Of a stretch of DNA of 64,000 nt, positions 1-8,790 are shown piece after piece. The translations under genes and the position numbers were made by a program. The stretch comes from Sphingomonas yunnanensis. Lineage in GTDB: Bacteria; Pseudomonadota; Alphaproteobacteria; Sphingomonadales; Sphingomonadaceae. The notes beneath the pieces are model-generated. The model saw only the letters and a list, made by a program, of their open reading frames with translations. It searched no databases and was not told where the DNA came from. The stretch lies in NCBI RefSeq assembly GCF_019898765.1, contig NZ_JAIOKB010000010.1:87350-151349 (forward strand). Reading direction: 5' to 3'. How positions within the stretch are numbered: position 1 is the stretch's first letter; each line of letters starts with the position of its first letter.

Positions 1-455
1 TATTCCGGCGGCAGCAGCGTCGGGTCGGCGGTCACCTCGGCGAGGCGGGCATTGATCCCGGCGACATAGGCGCGCGCGCAGGCGAGCACCGCGGCGGGGA
101 CACGCGCCAGCTCGGCGGCGAGGTCGCCGCGATAGTGGAACAGCCGTGCTGTCGCGTCGTGCGGCGCGAAGTCGGCGCCGAAGGCTTCGGCGAGCCGGCC
201 GAGGGCGCGGCGGTGCGCGAGGTCGATCTGGAACAGCCGGTCGCGCGCGACGACATAGCCCTGTCCAAAGAAGGCGTCGGGGATGGTCTGCGCGCGGATA
301 TGCGGCACCCCGTAGACGTCGTCGACGATCTCGACCGGCGCGGTGACACCGGCGACGCGGGGCGACGCGGGCGCGGTCTGCGCCCGCGCGCGCCACGTCT
401 GGGCGAGTGTGAGTGTCGCAGCGCTGCCGAGCAGGAAGGAGCGACGGTCGAGCAT
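1..455 (-). CDS. Penicillin acylase family protein (N-terminal part, runs off the window)
   Basis: The 151 visible residues begin with a Tat-type signal (DRRSFLLGSAATLTLA) followed by the conserved start of the penicillin/acyl-homoserine-lactone acylase alpha subunit: VEIVDDVYGVPHIRA at about residues 41-55 and GYVVARDRLFQID at about 68-80. Family members are periplasmic Ntn-hydrolases that cleave themselves into two chains and hydrolyse amide bonds of acylated substrates. The catalytic serine and the linker lie beyond base 1, so activity cannot be judged. The ATG is preceded by AGGGAG at a suitable distance. The substrate could be a beta-lactam, an acyl-homoserine lactone or an acylated peptide; the sequence does not say which. 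Confidence 0.85.
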   Translation of the reverse strand, partial: MLDRRSFLLGSAATLTLAQTWRARAQTAPASPRVAGVTAPVEIVDDVYGVPHIRAQTIPDAFFGQGYVVARDRLFQIDLAHRRALGRLAEAFGADFAPHDATARLFHYRGDLAAELARVPAAVLACARAYVAGINARLAEVTADPTLLPPE

Positions 456-815
456 GGGATCTCCCTGCCGTGCCGGCGGGCGGCGGGCGGCGGGGCGACG
501 CTACACGCGCTGGCGAGGAGGCGCGAGCGGCGATCGGTGGCGGAGCATGGGGCGCGGCTATGGCGCGCCCGGGTGTGCTGGCGCGGCAGACCTCCGCGAC
601 CTGCCGGGTAACCCACCGCGGGTGGGAACTCAGGGGTGTCTCGCGCCGCACGTCATCGTCGTACCCTGACAGCACCTGGATCGGCCCGCGCGGAGGCACC
701 CTCCGCCGCGGCATCAGGAGGCAGACGCGCTGAACCGGGGCCAGTCGCGCATGGCCCCGCCGCCGTCGTCCCGCTAGGCTCCCGCCCGAGAAGCGACGAA
801 TCACGGGAGCGGGCG
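456..815. other. Divergent intergenic region without a gene
   Basis: This 360-base gap separates the divergent acylase and dienelactone hydrolase genes and should hold both promoters. The open frames across it have no recognisable protein features and look like high-GC shadows. The one structure I see is a perfect 6-bp hairpin with a 3-base loop at 612-626 (CCCACC-GCG-GGTGGG). Confidence 0.4.
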
Positions 816-1706
816 ATGGACCGGAACGACCCTGAACTGCGCGACGCCGCGGTGCGGCTCTACGACGACTTCACGCACGAACATCGCGACCGCCGCACCT
901 TGCTGCGGCAGATGACCGCGCTTGCAGGCTCGGCCGCGGCGGCGGAGGCGCTGATCCTCGGCATCGCCGCCAGCCCCGCGCGCGCGGCGCAGATCGATCC
1001 CTCGGACAAGCGACTCAGCACGCGCAAGAGCGGTTTCACGCTCCCCGGTGGCGGCAGCATCACCGGCTATGTCGCCGCGCCGCGCGCGGCCGCGGGCAAG
1101 CTCGGCGCGGTGATGGTGATCCACGAGAACCGGGGTCTGCAGCCGCATATCGAGGATGTCGCGCGACGCGTCGCGCTCGCGGGCTTCTTCGCCTTCGCGC
1201 CCGACTTCCTGTCGAGCGCGGGCGGCACGCCGGCGGACGAGGACAAGGCGCGCGAGCTGATCGGCCGGCTCGACTATGACGCCACCATCGCCACCGCGGT
1301 GGCGGTGGTGAAGCAGCTGGGCCGCCGCGCCAACGGAAACGGCAAGGTCGGCACCGTCGGCTTCTGCTGGGGCGGCGCGCTGGTCGACCGGGTCGCGCTC
1401 GCCGCGGGTCCGGCGCTGGCCGCGGGGGTGAGCTACTACGGTCCCGCCCCCGATTCCGGCGAAGCGGCCAGGCTCCAAGTGCCGCTGCTGCTCCATTATG
1501 CCGGCAAGGACACGCGCGTGGCCCAGACCGCCGAGCCCTGGGTCGCTGCGCTGCGCGCCGCCGACAAGCCGTTCGAGGCCTTCACCTACCCGGGGGTCGA
1601 CCACGCCTTCAACAACGACACCTCGGCGGAGCGCTACAACAAACAGGCCGCCGACCTCGCCTGGCAGCGCACCACCACCTTCCTCCACCAGCATCTGGAC
1701 GCCTGA
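816..1706 (+). CDS. Dienelactone hydrolase family protein with Tat-like leader
   Basis: An alpha/beta hydrolase of 296 residues. The catalytic triad typical of dienelactone hydrolases is visible: nucleophile Cys184 in GFCWGG, Asp232 in GKDTRV and His263 in GVDHAF. Residues 26-58 (DRRTLLRQMTALAGSAAAAE and following, ending near PARAAQ) look like a Tat signal set behind a short N-terminal extension, so it is probably periplasmic. I start at ATG 816 behind GGGAGCGGGCG; the frame is open further upstream but that part looks non-coding. A glutathione transferase gene follows 3 bases after the stop, suggesting co-transcription. Family members hydrolyse dienelactones from chloroaromatics, but many act on other esters, so the substrate is open. 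Confidence 0.88.
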   Translation: MDRNDPELRDAAVRLYDDFTHEHRDRRTLLRQMTALAGSAAAAEALILGIAASPARAAQIDPSDKRLSTRKSGFTLPGGGSITGYVAAPRAAAGKLGAVMVIHENRGLQPHIEDVARRVALAGFFAFAPDFLSSAGGTPADEDKARELIGRLDYDATIATAVAVVKQLGRRANGNGKVGTVGFCWGGALVDRVALAAGPALAAGVSYYGPAPDSGEAARLQVPLLLHYAGKDTRVAQTAEPWVAALRAADKPFEAFTYPGVDHAFNNDTSAERYNKQAADLAWQRTTTFLHQHLDA

Positions 1707-1709
1707 TCG

Positions 1710-2315
1710 ATGACGCTCACCTTCTTCACCCACCCGCGGTCGCGCAGCCGCAGCGCGCGCTGGATGCTCGAGGAGATCGGCGTGCCCTATGAGTCGGTGG
1801 TGATCGACTTCGACCGGAAGCCCGCCGCGCTGCTCGAGGCCAACCCGCTCGGCAAGGTGCCGGTGATCGTCCACGACGGCCAGGTGGTGAGCGAGGCCGC
1901 GGCGATCTGCGCCTATCTCGCCGAGGCCTTCCCCGCGGCCGGGCTGGCACCGCGCGGCGGCGAGCGCGCGGCTTACTATCGCTGTCTGTTCTTCACCTCG
2001 GGGCCGCTCGAGGCGGCGATGGTCGACAAGGCATTGGGCGTGCAGGTGCCGCCCGATCGCGAGGGGATGGTGGGCTATGCCAGCTTCGCGCGCGCCGTCG
2101 ATGCCTTCGAGCGCGCGCTGGAGGGCCGCGACTATGTCGCGGGCGACCGCTTCACCGCGGCGGACGTGTTCGTCGGCAGCGCGGTCGGCTTCTTCACCGG
2201 TTTCGGCCTGCTCGAACCGCGCGAGACCTTCATGGCCTATCTCGACCGTGTCCGCGCCCGCCCGGCCTGGCAGCGCGCCAACGACATCGACGACGCGCTG
2301 CTGAAGGGGAAATGA
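1710..2315 (+). CDS. Glutathione S-transferase family protein
   Basis: 201 residues with an N-terminal thioredoxin-like glutathione-binding domain (about 1-78) and a C-terminal all-helical domain. The family landmarks NPLGKVPVIV with its cis-proline (about residues 48-57) and SEAAAICAYLA (about 63-73, the glutathione gamma-glutamyl contact) are present. It lies 3 bases behind the dienelactone hydrolase gene, an arrangement that fits detoxification or aromatic-compound breakdown. The electrophilic substrate cannot be inferred. Confidence 0.9.
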   Translation: MTLTFFTHPRSRSRSARWMLEEIGVPYESVVIDFDRKPAALLEANPLGKVPVIVHDGQVVSEAAAICAYLAEAFPAAGLAPRGGERAAYYRCLFFTSGPLEAAMVDKALGVQVPPDREGMVGYASFARAVDAFERALEGRDYVAGDRFTAADVFVGSAVGFFTGFGLLEPRETFMAYLDRVRARPAWQRANDIDDALLKGK

Positions 2316-2336
2316 CGGCCTGGGCTGTCCGTCGAC

Positions 2337-3107
2337 TCAGCCGAGCGCAGCGCCCTCGGCGCGCTGCAACGTCAGCACCTCGACGCCGGTGGCGTTCACC
2401 GCCACGGTATGCTCGAACTGCGCCGAGAGCTTGCCGTCCTGGGTCACCACCGTCCAGCCGTCGTCGCGCGTGTCGACGCGGCGGCTGCCCTGGTTGAGCA
2501 TCGGCTCGACCGTGAAGACCATCCCCTCCCGCAGCACCGGGCCGGTGCCGGAACGGCCGAAGTTGAGCACCTGCGGTTCCTCGTGCATCTCGCGCCCGAT
2601 GCCGTGGCCGCAGAACTCGCGCACCACGGCATAGCCGTGCTTCTTGGCGTGGCGCTCGATCGCGGCGCCGATGTCGCCCAGCCGCGCGCCCGGGCGGACC
2701 GCGCCGATGCCCTTCCACATCGCCGCCTGCGCCACCTGCACCAGCCGCCGTGCCGCGGGCGCCACCGCGCCGACGGCGTAGGTCTTGCTGGAGTCGGCGA
2801 TAAAGCCGTTCTTCTCCAGCGTGATGTCGAAGTTGACGATGTCGCCGTCCCCGATGATCTCGGCGGCATCGGGGACGCCGTGGCACACCACTTCGTTGCG
2901 CGAGGAGTTGAGCACGTGCTGGAAGCCGTACTGCCCCTTGCTCGCGGGGCGCGCCTGCAGGTCGACCGTGATGTAGCGCTCGACCAGGTCGTTGACCGCG
3001 AGCGTCGACAGGCCGGCGAGCGGCTGGTGGTCGAGCATCTCGAACACCGCGGCGAGCAGTCGGCCGGACTCCCGCATCAGCGCCAATTCGTCGGGCGTCT
3101 TGACCAT
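2337..3107 (-). CDS. map: Methionine aminopeptidase, type I
   Basis: Removes the initiator methionine from nascent cytosolic proteins. The 256-residue pita-bread fold carries all five metal ligands: Asp94, Asp105, His168, Glu201 and Glu232, plus substrate-binding His76 in VCHGVPD. I use ATG 3107 (MVKTPDELA), which starts one base after the stop of the ParD-like gene; the longer frame would overlap that gene. The two are therefore translationally coupled. Convergent to the glutathione transferase gene. Confidence 0.96.
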   Translation of the reverse strand: MVKTPDELALMRESGRLLAAVFEMLDHQPLAGLSTLAVNDLVERYITVDLQARPASKGQYGFQHVLNSSRNEVVCHGVPDAAEIIGDGDIVNFDITLEKNGFIADSSKTYAVGAVAPAARRLVQVAQAAMWKGIGAVRPGARLGDIGAAIERHAKKHGYAVVREFCGHGIGREMHEEPQVLNFGRSGTGPVLREGMVFTVEPMLNQGSRRVDTRDDGWTVVTQDGKLSAQFEHTVAVNATGVEVLTLQRAEGAALG

Positions 3108-3108
3108 C

Positions 3109-3306
3109 TCAGGCGGCGACCGCGCGCAGCCGCGCCGACTCATATTGGCGGCGCACGATCTCGTTGAAGCTGAGCGTCGGGTTGGCCTCGGCGAGCATGC
3201 CGATCGTCATCCAGAACTCGGCCTGCGCGTTGATCGAGCGGCACATCACCGCGCTCGCGCGGCGGGCCTCGGCGTGCAGCTCGTCGTCGATCTTGACGAT
3301 GCCCAT
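3109..3306 (-). CDS. ParD-like antitoxin family protein, no toxin partner
   Basis: A 65-residue protein (MGIVKIDDELHAEARRASAV...) matching the ParD-like family, which has an N-terminal ribbon-helix-helix-like segment. Position 3306 is preferred over the GTG at 3321 because GAGGG sits correctly before the ATG. No ParE or other RelE-fold toxin is encoded next to it; instead map begins one base after its stop. Either it is an orphan antitoxin or it serves as a regulator of the map operon. The DNA-binding role is inferred from the family only. Confidence 0.75.
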   Translation of the reverse strand: MGIVKIDDELHAEARRASAVMCRSINAQAEFWMTIGMLAEANPTLSFNEIVRRQYESARLRAVAA

Positions 3307-3403
3307 CGGCGTGACCCTCACACGGGTGAATATACGAACCGTTTATGGAGCATAGTGTCGGCTGGCAAGAGGAGAGGGCTTGAGGCTCCCGCGCGCCCTC
3401 TCC

Positions 3404-3498
3404 CATCATCCCCGCGAAAGCGGGGATCCATAGAGGCTGACGCCGCGATCCCTCGGAGGACCAGCGCGTCTGGATCGCCGCCTCGGCGGGGATGACGG
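3404..3498. repeat. Hyphenated palindromic repeat, family A
   Basis: Two arms, a left one of type CATCATCCCCGCGAAAGCGG and a right one ending CGGCGGGGATGACGG, face each other around about 45 bases, each arm itself forming a small hairpin. The same design recurs near 6793, 23331, 25541, 28613, 36720, 37926 and 52213, always between genes. It occupies most of the gap 3307-3647, which otherwise holds only the upstream regions of the flanking divergent genes. Confidence 0.75.
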
Positions 3499-3647
3499 AG
3501 TTTAGTGGCGGGTGAACGCGAGTCTCGGCCGCGCCGCGTGACCCTCCTCTCCTACCTGCCCGAACCGGCCGTTCTCCACCGTCACCCCGCCTTGCCCCAC
3601 CGCCGCCACGCTGCCACAGCGACGCGCCACAGCGAGGGACAGCGACC

Positions 3648-4391
3648 ATGATCGTGCGCAGCGACGAAGTTGAGGACGTGGCGGTGCCCGGCGCCGGCGC
3701 GATGCGCACCCACCTGTTCCGCCCCGCGATCGACGGGCGCTTCCCCGGCGTGCTGTTCTTCTCCGAGATCTACCAGGTAACCGCGCCGATCCGCCGGCTC
3801 GCGACGCTTCTGGCGGGCAACGGCTATGTCGTCTCGGTGCCCGAGGTCTACCACGAGTACGAACCCGCCGGCACGGTGCTGGCCTATGACCAGCCCGGCA
3901 CCGATCGCGGCAATGCGCTCAAGTTCACCAAGCCGGTCGCGCGATACGACGCCGACTCGCGCGCCGCGCTCACCGCGCTGGCGGCGCACCCGGCGTGCGA
4001 CGGGCGGCTCGCCACCTTCGGGGTCTGTCTCGGCGGGCACCTCGCCTATCGCGCCGCACTCGACCCGCGGGTGGGCGCCGCCGCCTGTTTCTACGCCACC
4101 GACATCCACTCGGGCACGCTGGGCGAGGGCCGCGCCGACGACAGCCTGGCGCGCATGGACTCGCTCCAGGCCGAGGCGATGTTCGTCTGGGGCCGGCAGG
4201 ACCCGCACGTGCCGTTTGCGGGGCGCGAGACGATCCGCGCGCGGCTGGAGGCGGTGGGCGCGCGCTACGAGTGGCACGAGGTCAACGCGCCGCACGCCTT
4301 CCTGCGCGACGAGGGGCCGCGCTACGACCCGGCGCTGTTCCTCCAGAGCGTGGCGTGGACGCTCGCGCTGTACCGCCGCGCACTGGGATAG
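3648..4391 (+). CDS. Dienelactone hydrolase family protein (cytoplasmic)
   Basis: 247-residue alpha/beta hydrolase without a leader, in contrast to the homologue at 816-1706. The nucleophile elbow is FGVCLGGH (Cys127), followed by a GRQDPHV acid loop and the histidine in NAPHAF near the C-terminus, giving the usual Cys-Asp-His triad. A conserved SEIYQVTAPIRR segment sits at about residues 39-50. It is flanked by a family A repeat upstream and converges on the CHASE2-EAL gene. Probably a hydrolase of a lactone or ester; the natural substrate is unknown. Confidence 0.9.
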   Translation: MIVRSDEVEDVAVPGAGAMRTHLFRPAIDGRFPGVLFFSEIYQVTAPIRRLATLLAGNGYVVSVPEVYHEYEPAGTVLAYDQPGTDRGNALKFTKPVARYDADSRAALTALAAHPACDGRLATFGVCLGGHLAYRAALDPRVGAAACFYATDIHSGTLGEGRADDSLARMDSLQAEAMFVWGRQDPHVPFAGRETIRARLEAVGARYEWHEVNAPHAFLRDEGPRYDPALFLQSVAWTLALYRRALG

Positions 4392-4409
4392 CGGGTCGCG
4401 TCGGCCTAC

Positions 4410-6704
4410 TCACGCCGCGGCGCGCTGCTCCAGCGTCGCGACGAAGGCGCCGGCCGCCATCGGCCGCCCGATCAGATAGCCCTGCACCAGGTCGCAGCCG
4501 GCGTCGCGCAGCATCGCGAGGCAGCCGGGCTCCTCGATCCCCTCCGCGACCACCTTGAGCCCGAGACCGTGCGCGAGGTCGATCGTCGAGCGCACCATCA
4601 GCGCGTCCGCCGGTTTGAGATGCGCGTGCTGGACGAAGCTGCGGTCGATCTTGAGCTCGGACAGCGGCAGCTCGCGCAGATAGGTCAGCGTCGACTGGCC
4701 GGTGCCGTAATCGTCCATCGAGATCGCCACGCCCTTGGCGCGGAAGTGGCGCAGCTGCGCGGCGGCACGCTCGGGGTCGGCGAGCGTGGCCGATTCGGTC
4801 ACCTCGAAGATCAGCCGGTCGGCCGGCACCGCGCCCGAGTCGAGCAGCGTGTCGACCGCGGCGCTGAACGCCGGCTCGGCGATCAGCATCGCGGAGAGAT
4901 TGATCGCGACCGAGACGTCATGCCCGCGCGCGCGCCACTCGGCGAGGTCCGCGACCGCGCGCGCGAGCACGTGGAGCGTCAGCGCGCCGATGCGATCCGC
5001 CTGTTCGGCGAGCGGGATGAACAGGTCGGGCCGGATCATCCCGCGCACCGGGTGGCGCCAGCGCACCAGCGCTTCGGCGCTGGCGACCCGATCGGTCGCG
5101 AGCGCGAGCTTGGGCTGGTAATGCACCTCGATCTCGCCGTTGGCGATCGCCTGGTCGAGCTCGCCCATCAGCACCAGCCGCCGCTCCAGCGCCTCGGCGT
5201 CGACGTGCGCGTGGCGCCAGAAGGCGCCCGCCGCGGCGGCGGCGTCGGCGGCGCGGGTGGCGCTCACCAGCCGGTCGTGGATCGTGCCCTCGCTCGCCGA
5301 GACGCCGAGATGCACCGCGGCGTCGGCGCGGCGGCCGAGGATCTCGACCGGCTCGGTCAGCGTCCCGCGCAGCGCCGCCACCAGCGCCTCGACGTCGTCA
5401 CCCGGCGCGTCGACCGCGAGCAGCCGCTCGCCGACGCGGTAGACGGTCGCGCCCACCGTCGCGCCCAGCCGGTCGGCGACTCGCAGCAGAAGGTCGTGTC
5501 CCGCGCGCTCGCCCAGCAATGTGATGAGCGCGTCGGCGTTGCCGAGCGACGCCACCAGCAGCGGCACCGGCGCGGCGCCGTCCCTGTCGTGCAGCAGGGC
5601 GTAGCGATTGGGCAGGCCGGTGTCCTCGTCGACGCGGCGCTGGCGCTCGAAGCGCCGCGCGAGGTCGAGCCCGACTCGCGCCAGCCCGGCCGCGACCACC
5701 AGTACCAGCGCGGGGGCGAGCGGGAACACCGCCTGCCATGCGACCTGCGCCCACACCGCGAGCGCGAACAGGACCAGCGGAGCCACCACCGCCAGCGCCG
5801 CCGCAACCGCGCCGCGCCGCGCCCACAGCAGCGGGGCGGCGAGCAGCAGCGCCACGAGTAGCGGCAGCGCGCTGCTGCGCTCGCCCGGCACGCCCGCGAG
5901 CAGCGTCTCGGCGGCGAGCGCCTGCACCACCACGCCGGGGATCACGCCCCAGTGCGGCGTGGCGTAGCGGTCCCCCATCTCGATCGCGGTGGCCCCGATC
6001 AGCACGTCGCGCCCGCGCACCGCGGCCGCGTCGAAGCGACCGTCGCGCACCGCGACGAAGCTCAGCCGCGGCAGCCGCGTCGGGTCGATCCCGCCGTCGA
6101 TCGGGAAGAAGGTGTCGGCCGCGCCCGAGCGATGCGCGATCAGCGCGGAGAGCGTCGGCCGTGGCGTGCCCGCGGTGACGGTGCCGAAGGGCGCGCGGCG
6201 GACGATGCCGTCCGCGTCGGGCTGCATGCTGACCGAGGCGAGCGCGGCGCCGGCGCGCAGCGCGGGCAGCGGCAGCGAGTCGATCGTGCGGCGGTCGCCC
6301 AGGCGCGCGCGCTGCGCGAAGGTGGGCAGCGCGATCAGGCCGGGCGCGCGCGCGATCGCCCGCGCCAGCGCGGCGTCACCCGCGCCGGGACCGGCCGAGG
6401 AGAAGTCGACGTCGAAGGTGATCGAGGCGGCACCCGCGGCGCGCAGCCGGTCGACCGCGCGCGCATAATGGTCGCGCGACCAGGGCCACTCGCGGATCGC
6501 GGCGACGCTCGCGGCGTCCATCTCGACGACCACCACCTGCCCGCTCGGCGCGCGCACCCAGGCGGCGGCGCGCGGTGGGTCGAGCAGCCGGTCGACCCGC
6601 TCGCCCAGCCCGCTCAGTGCGGTGAGCAGCGCGAGCGCGAGCGCGCCGGCGAGGGCGAGCCCGCGGCGGTGGCGCAGCAGGGCGCGGAGGCGGCGGCTCA
6701 GCAT
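4410..6704 (-). CDS. CHASE2-domain protein with degenerate GGDEF and intact EAL (cyclic-di-GMP phosphodiesterase)
   Basis: 764 residues. One N-terminal membrane helix (about 14-33), an extracytoplasmic CHASE2 sensor (about 45-275), a cluster of membrane helices (about 280-342), a GGDEF-fold domain (about 358-495; DTGLPNR is kept but the catalytic signature is replaced by RVGERLLA near 423-430), and a C-terminal EAL domain (about 515-764). EAL at 544-546, NLSA, EVTES, DDYGTG, KIDRSF and VAEGIE are all intact, so active cyclic-di-GMP hydrolysis is expected while synthesis is not. I use ATG 6704; upstream sequence in this frame is repeat-like. It lies downstream of, and in the same orientation as, the TpsB gene. 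Confidence 0.9.
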   Translation of the reverse strand: MLSRRLRALLRHRRGLALAGALALALLTALSGLGERVDRLLDPPRAAAWVRAPSGQVVVVEMDAASVAAIREWPWSRDHYARAVDRLRAAGAASITFDVDFSSAGPGAGDAALARAIARAPGLIALPTFAQRARLGDRRTIDSLPLPALRAGAALASVSMQPDADGIVRRAPFGTVTAGTPRPTLSALIAHRSGAADTFFPIDGGIDPTRLPRLSFVAVRDGRFDAAAVRGRDVLIGATAIEMGDRYATPHWGVIPGVVVQALAAETLLAGVPGERSSALPLLVALLLAAPLLWARRGAVAAALAVVAPLVLFALAVWAQVAWQAVFPLAPALVLVVAAGLARVGLDLARRFERQRRVDEDTGLPNRYALLHDRDGAAPVPLLVASLGNADALITLLGERAGHDLLLRVADRLGATVGATVYRVGERLLAVDAPGDDVEALVAALRGTLTEPVEILGRRADAAVHLGVSASEGTIHDRLVSATRAADAAAAAGAFWRHAHVDAEALERRLVLMGELDQAIANGEIEVHYQPKLALATDRVASAEALVRWRHPVRGMIRPDLFIPLAEQADRIGALTLHVLARAVADLAEWRARGHDVSVAINLSAMLIAEPAFSAAVDTLLDSGAVPADRLIFEVTESATLADPERAAAQLRHFRAKGVAISMDDYGTGQSTLTYLRELPLSELKIDRSFVQHAHLKPADALMVRSTIDLAHGLGLKVVAEGIEEPGCLAMLRDAGCDLVQGYLIGRPMAAGAFVATLEQRAAA

Positions 6705-6792
6705 GCGGCGGCCGTCCGGGGATCGGCGGCGGCGGTGAGGCTGACGCCCCCGTCGCTGCCGGCAGTCGGGGTGCGCGCCTCTCTGCTCCATG

Positions 6793-6886
6793 CGTCGCCC
6801 CGGCGAAGGCCGGGGCCCAGTTGGGCGAACCGCCGTGGCTTTCCCGCGACGTCCCCCAACTGGACCCCGGCGTCCGCCGGGCAGGC
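6793..6886. repeat. Hyphenated palindromic repeat, family A
   Basis: Facing arms GTCGCCCCGGCGAAGGCCGG and GACCCCGGCGTCCGCCGGGC, with the inner CCCAGTTGGG mirrored by CCCAACTGG, fill the gap between the TpsB and CHASE2-EAL genes. The arms could fold in the RNA and separate expression of the two genes. Confidence 0.7.
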
Positions 6887-6972
6887 ACGTAAGAGGATCG
6901 GGGATCCGGCGATCGCAGCGGGCTCGCACACCAGCGGTATACGACGTGCCACCTCTCCCACGCCGCGCCGCA

Positions 6973-8631
6973 TCAGAACACCCGCGACAGCCGCAGCGAG
7001 ATGCGCGGCCGGCGATTGCCGGTGTCGAACCGGTCGGCGTTGAGCGGGAAGGCGACCTCGACCATGCCGTCGAGCCGCCCCGCGCCGGCGCGCACGCCCA
7101 GGCCGGTCGAGGCGAGCGTGCCGCCGCCGAAGCCGTCGCGCAGGTTGGTGACGCGGCCCCCGTCGACGAAGGCGTAGCCCTGCGCGCGGTCGATCACGCC
7201 GGGCAGCACGCGCCCCGCGTCGGCGCGGAGCTCGGCCGAGGCCATCGCGCCCTGGTCACCGGTGCGCTCGGCATAGTCATAGCCGCGCGCGAAACCGGGG
7301 CCGCCGAGCCCGATCTCGGCGGTGGCGAGGAGCGGGCGCGAGGCGAGCTGCGCCGCGCCCGCCAGTACCGCGCTGAACGGCCCGCCGAGCCGGCGCGTAT
7401 AGTCCATCTGCCACGTCGCCAGCACGAAGCGCGCGTCGCCGTCGGCGCGCGACAGCAGCGCGTCGCCGGCGTGACTCACCCCGGCGAGCGGCAGCCCGAT
7501 CACGCCGGCGAGCTCGCCGCGCAGCGTGCCGCCGGCGACGCTCGCCTGGCCGTTGAGCGAGGCGGTCGCGGTGGCGAGGCGGTCGCGCCGCAGCCGCGCG
7601 CCCCGGAGCGTCTGGGTCACCGTCACCGCGCGCAGCTCGGCAGTGCCCCACAGGCTGCGTGCGCGGGTGCGCACCAGTGCGCGCGTGTAGCTCACCGACA
7701 GGTCGCCGCTGCGCCCCACCACGTCGAGCGGCGCCAGCGCCGCGCCGGGGTTGGAGCGCGCGATCGAGCCCGCCACCGCCAGCACCGACCCGACCGAGTC
7801 GACCGGTGCGGCGTAGCGCGCGCGCAGGAAGGCGAACTCGCTCGGCTCGAACGGGGTCTGCGCCACGATCAGCGCGAGCTCGTCGCCGTCGCCCGCGAGC
7901 CCCCGCAGGCTCGCGAGCAGGGTGGAGCGCACGGGGCCGACCTCGGCGCTGCCGCGATTGTCGATCTGCGCGTAGGCGCTGGCGCGGTCGCTCGCGATCG
8001 TCACCAGCAGGATCCCGAACCCGTCCTGGCGGACGTAGCGGGTGTCGCTCACGCGCACGCCGGGGACGTCGCCGACCAGCAGCAGCGCGCGCTCGAGCAT
8101 CTTCTGCGTCACCGCGCCGCGCCCGGTGAGCGCGTGGACCAGCAGCGTGTCGGCGGCCTCGCTGCGCGCGCCGATCACGCGCACCGCGTCGATCCGGCCG
8201 AGCTCCACCTCCACCGCGAGCACCCCGTCCGCCATCGGCTGCGTCGCGACCGAGGCGGTGGCGAAGGGATAGCCGCGCGCGCGCACCGCGCCCGCCACCT
8301 GTCCCGCGAGCGTCGCCAGCGCGGCGCGGTCGAGCGCGCGGCCGATCACCTGGGTCACCGCGGCGGCATAGGCCGAGTCGGGCACGCCCTCGGCGCCGCG
8401 CACGCGCACCGCGCGGACGGGCGGGGTCAGCGCCGCGCCCGCGGCGGCGCGGCTGGCGGCGTCGACCTCGGTCGGCCGCGCGTGCTCGGGCTGCTCGAGC
8501 GAGGGGCGCGGCAGCGCGCGCGCCGCGATCGTCGGGTCGGCGCGGTCGAGCGCGGTCTGTGCCGCCGCCGGCGTGAGCGCCAGCGCGGCACTGCCCAGCA
8601 GCGTCAGACGGATCGTGGAAGTAGCTCGCAT
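6973..8631 (-). CDS. ShlB/FhaC/HecB family outer-membrane transporter (TpsB, two-partner secretion)
   Basis: 552 residues with a Sec signal peptide (MRATSTIRLTLLGSAALALT, cleavage near AAAQ), a proline/arginine-rich linker, a POTRA domain (about 70-150) and a C-terminal 16-strand-type beta-barrel ending in aromatic phenylalanine (RISLRLSRVF). Barrel features of the family are visible, including the GLGGPGFARGYDYAERTGD segment that resembles the conserved lid-lock motif region. TpsB proteins translocate one large exoprotein across the outer membrane. No gene for a TPS-domain exoprotein is nearby; the divergent neighbour is a FecR-domain Ala-rich protein instead. Confidence 0.87.
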   Translation of the reverse strand: MRATSTIRLTLLGSAALALTPAAAQTALDRADPTIAARALPRPSLEQPEHARPTEVDAASRAAAGAALTPPVRAVRVRGAEGVPDSAYAAAVTQVIGRALDRAALATLAGQVAGAVRARGYPFATASVATQPMADGVLAVEVELGRIDAVRVIGARSEAADTLLVHALTGRGAVTQKMLERALLLVGDVPGVRVSDTRYVRQDGFGILLVTIASDRASAYAQIDNRGSAEVGPVRSTLLASLRGLAGDGDELALIVAQTPFEPSEFAFLRARYAAPVDSVGSVLAVAGSIARSNPGAALAPLDVVGRSGDLSVSYTRALVRTRARSLWGTAELRAVTVTQTLRGARLRRDRLATATASLNGQASVAGGTLRGELAGVIGLPLAGVSHAGDALLSRADGDARFVLATWQMDYTRRLGGPFSAVLAGAAQLASRPLLATAEIGLGGPGFARGYDYAERTGDQGAMASAELRADAGRVLPGVIDRAQGYAFVDGGRVTNLRDGFGGGTLASTGLGVRAGAGRLDGMVEVAFPLNADRFDTGNRRPRISLRLSRVF

Positions 8632-8790
8632 GCGGACGCCCCTGTTGTCGCGACGCGGCCTAGGCGGGGGCGGGTTCCGATTTGGTTACTTCGATCGCGG
8701 CATTTCATTAACCACCCGCTCTAAGTTGTTCGCAACGCTCTCCTTCTACTCGGCTGAATCGGTTCGCCTGGCGGGCCAAGGGAGATTCAC
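8632..8790. promoter_or_regulatory. Divergent promoter region between TpsB and FecR-domain genes
   Basis: The 159-base gap is markedly more AT-rich than its surroundings around 8680-8735 and contains GGTTAC at about 8684-8689 and ATTAACCACC at about 8708-8717, two facing GTTA-type elements. It must hold the promoters for both divergent genes, so shared control is plausible. No promoter element could be assigned with certainty. Confidence 0.4.
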
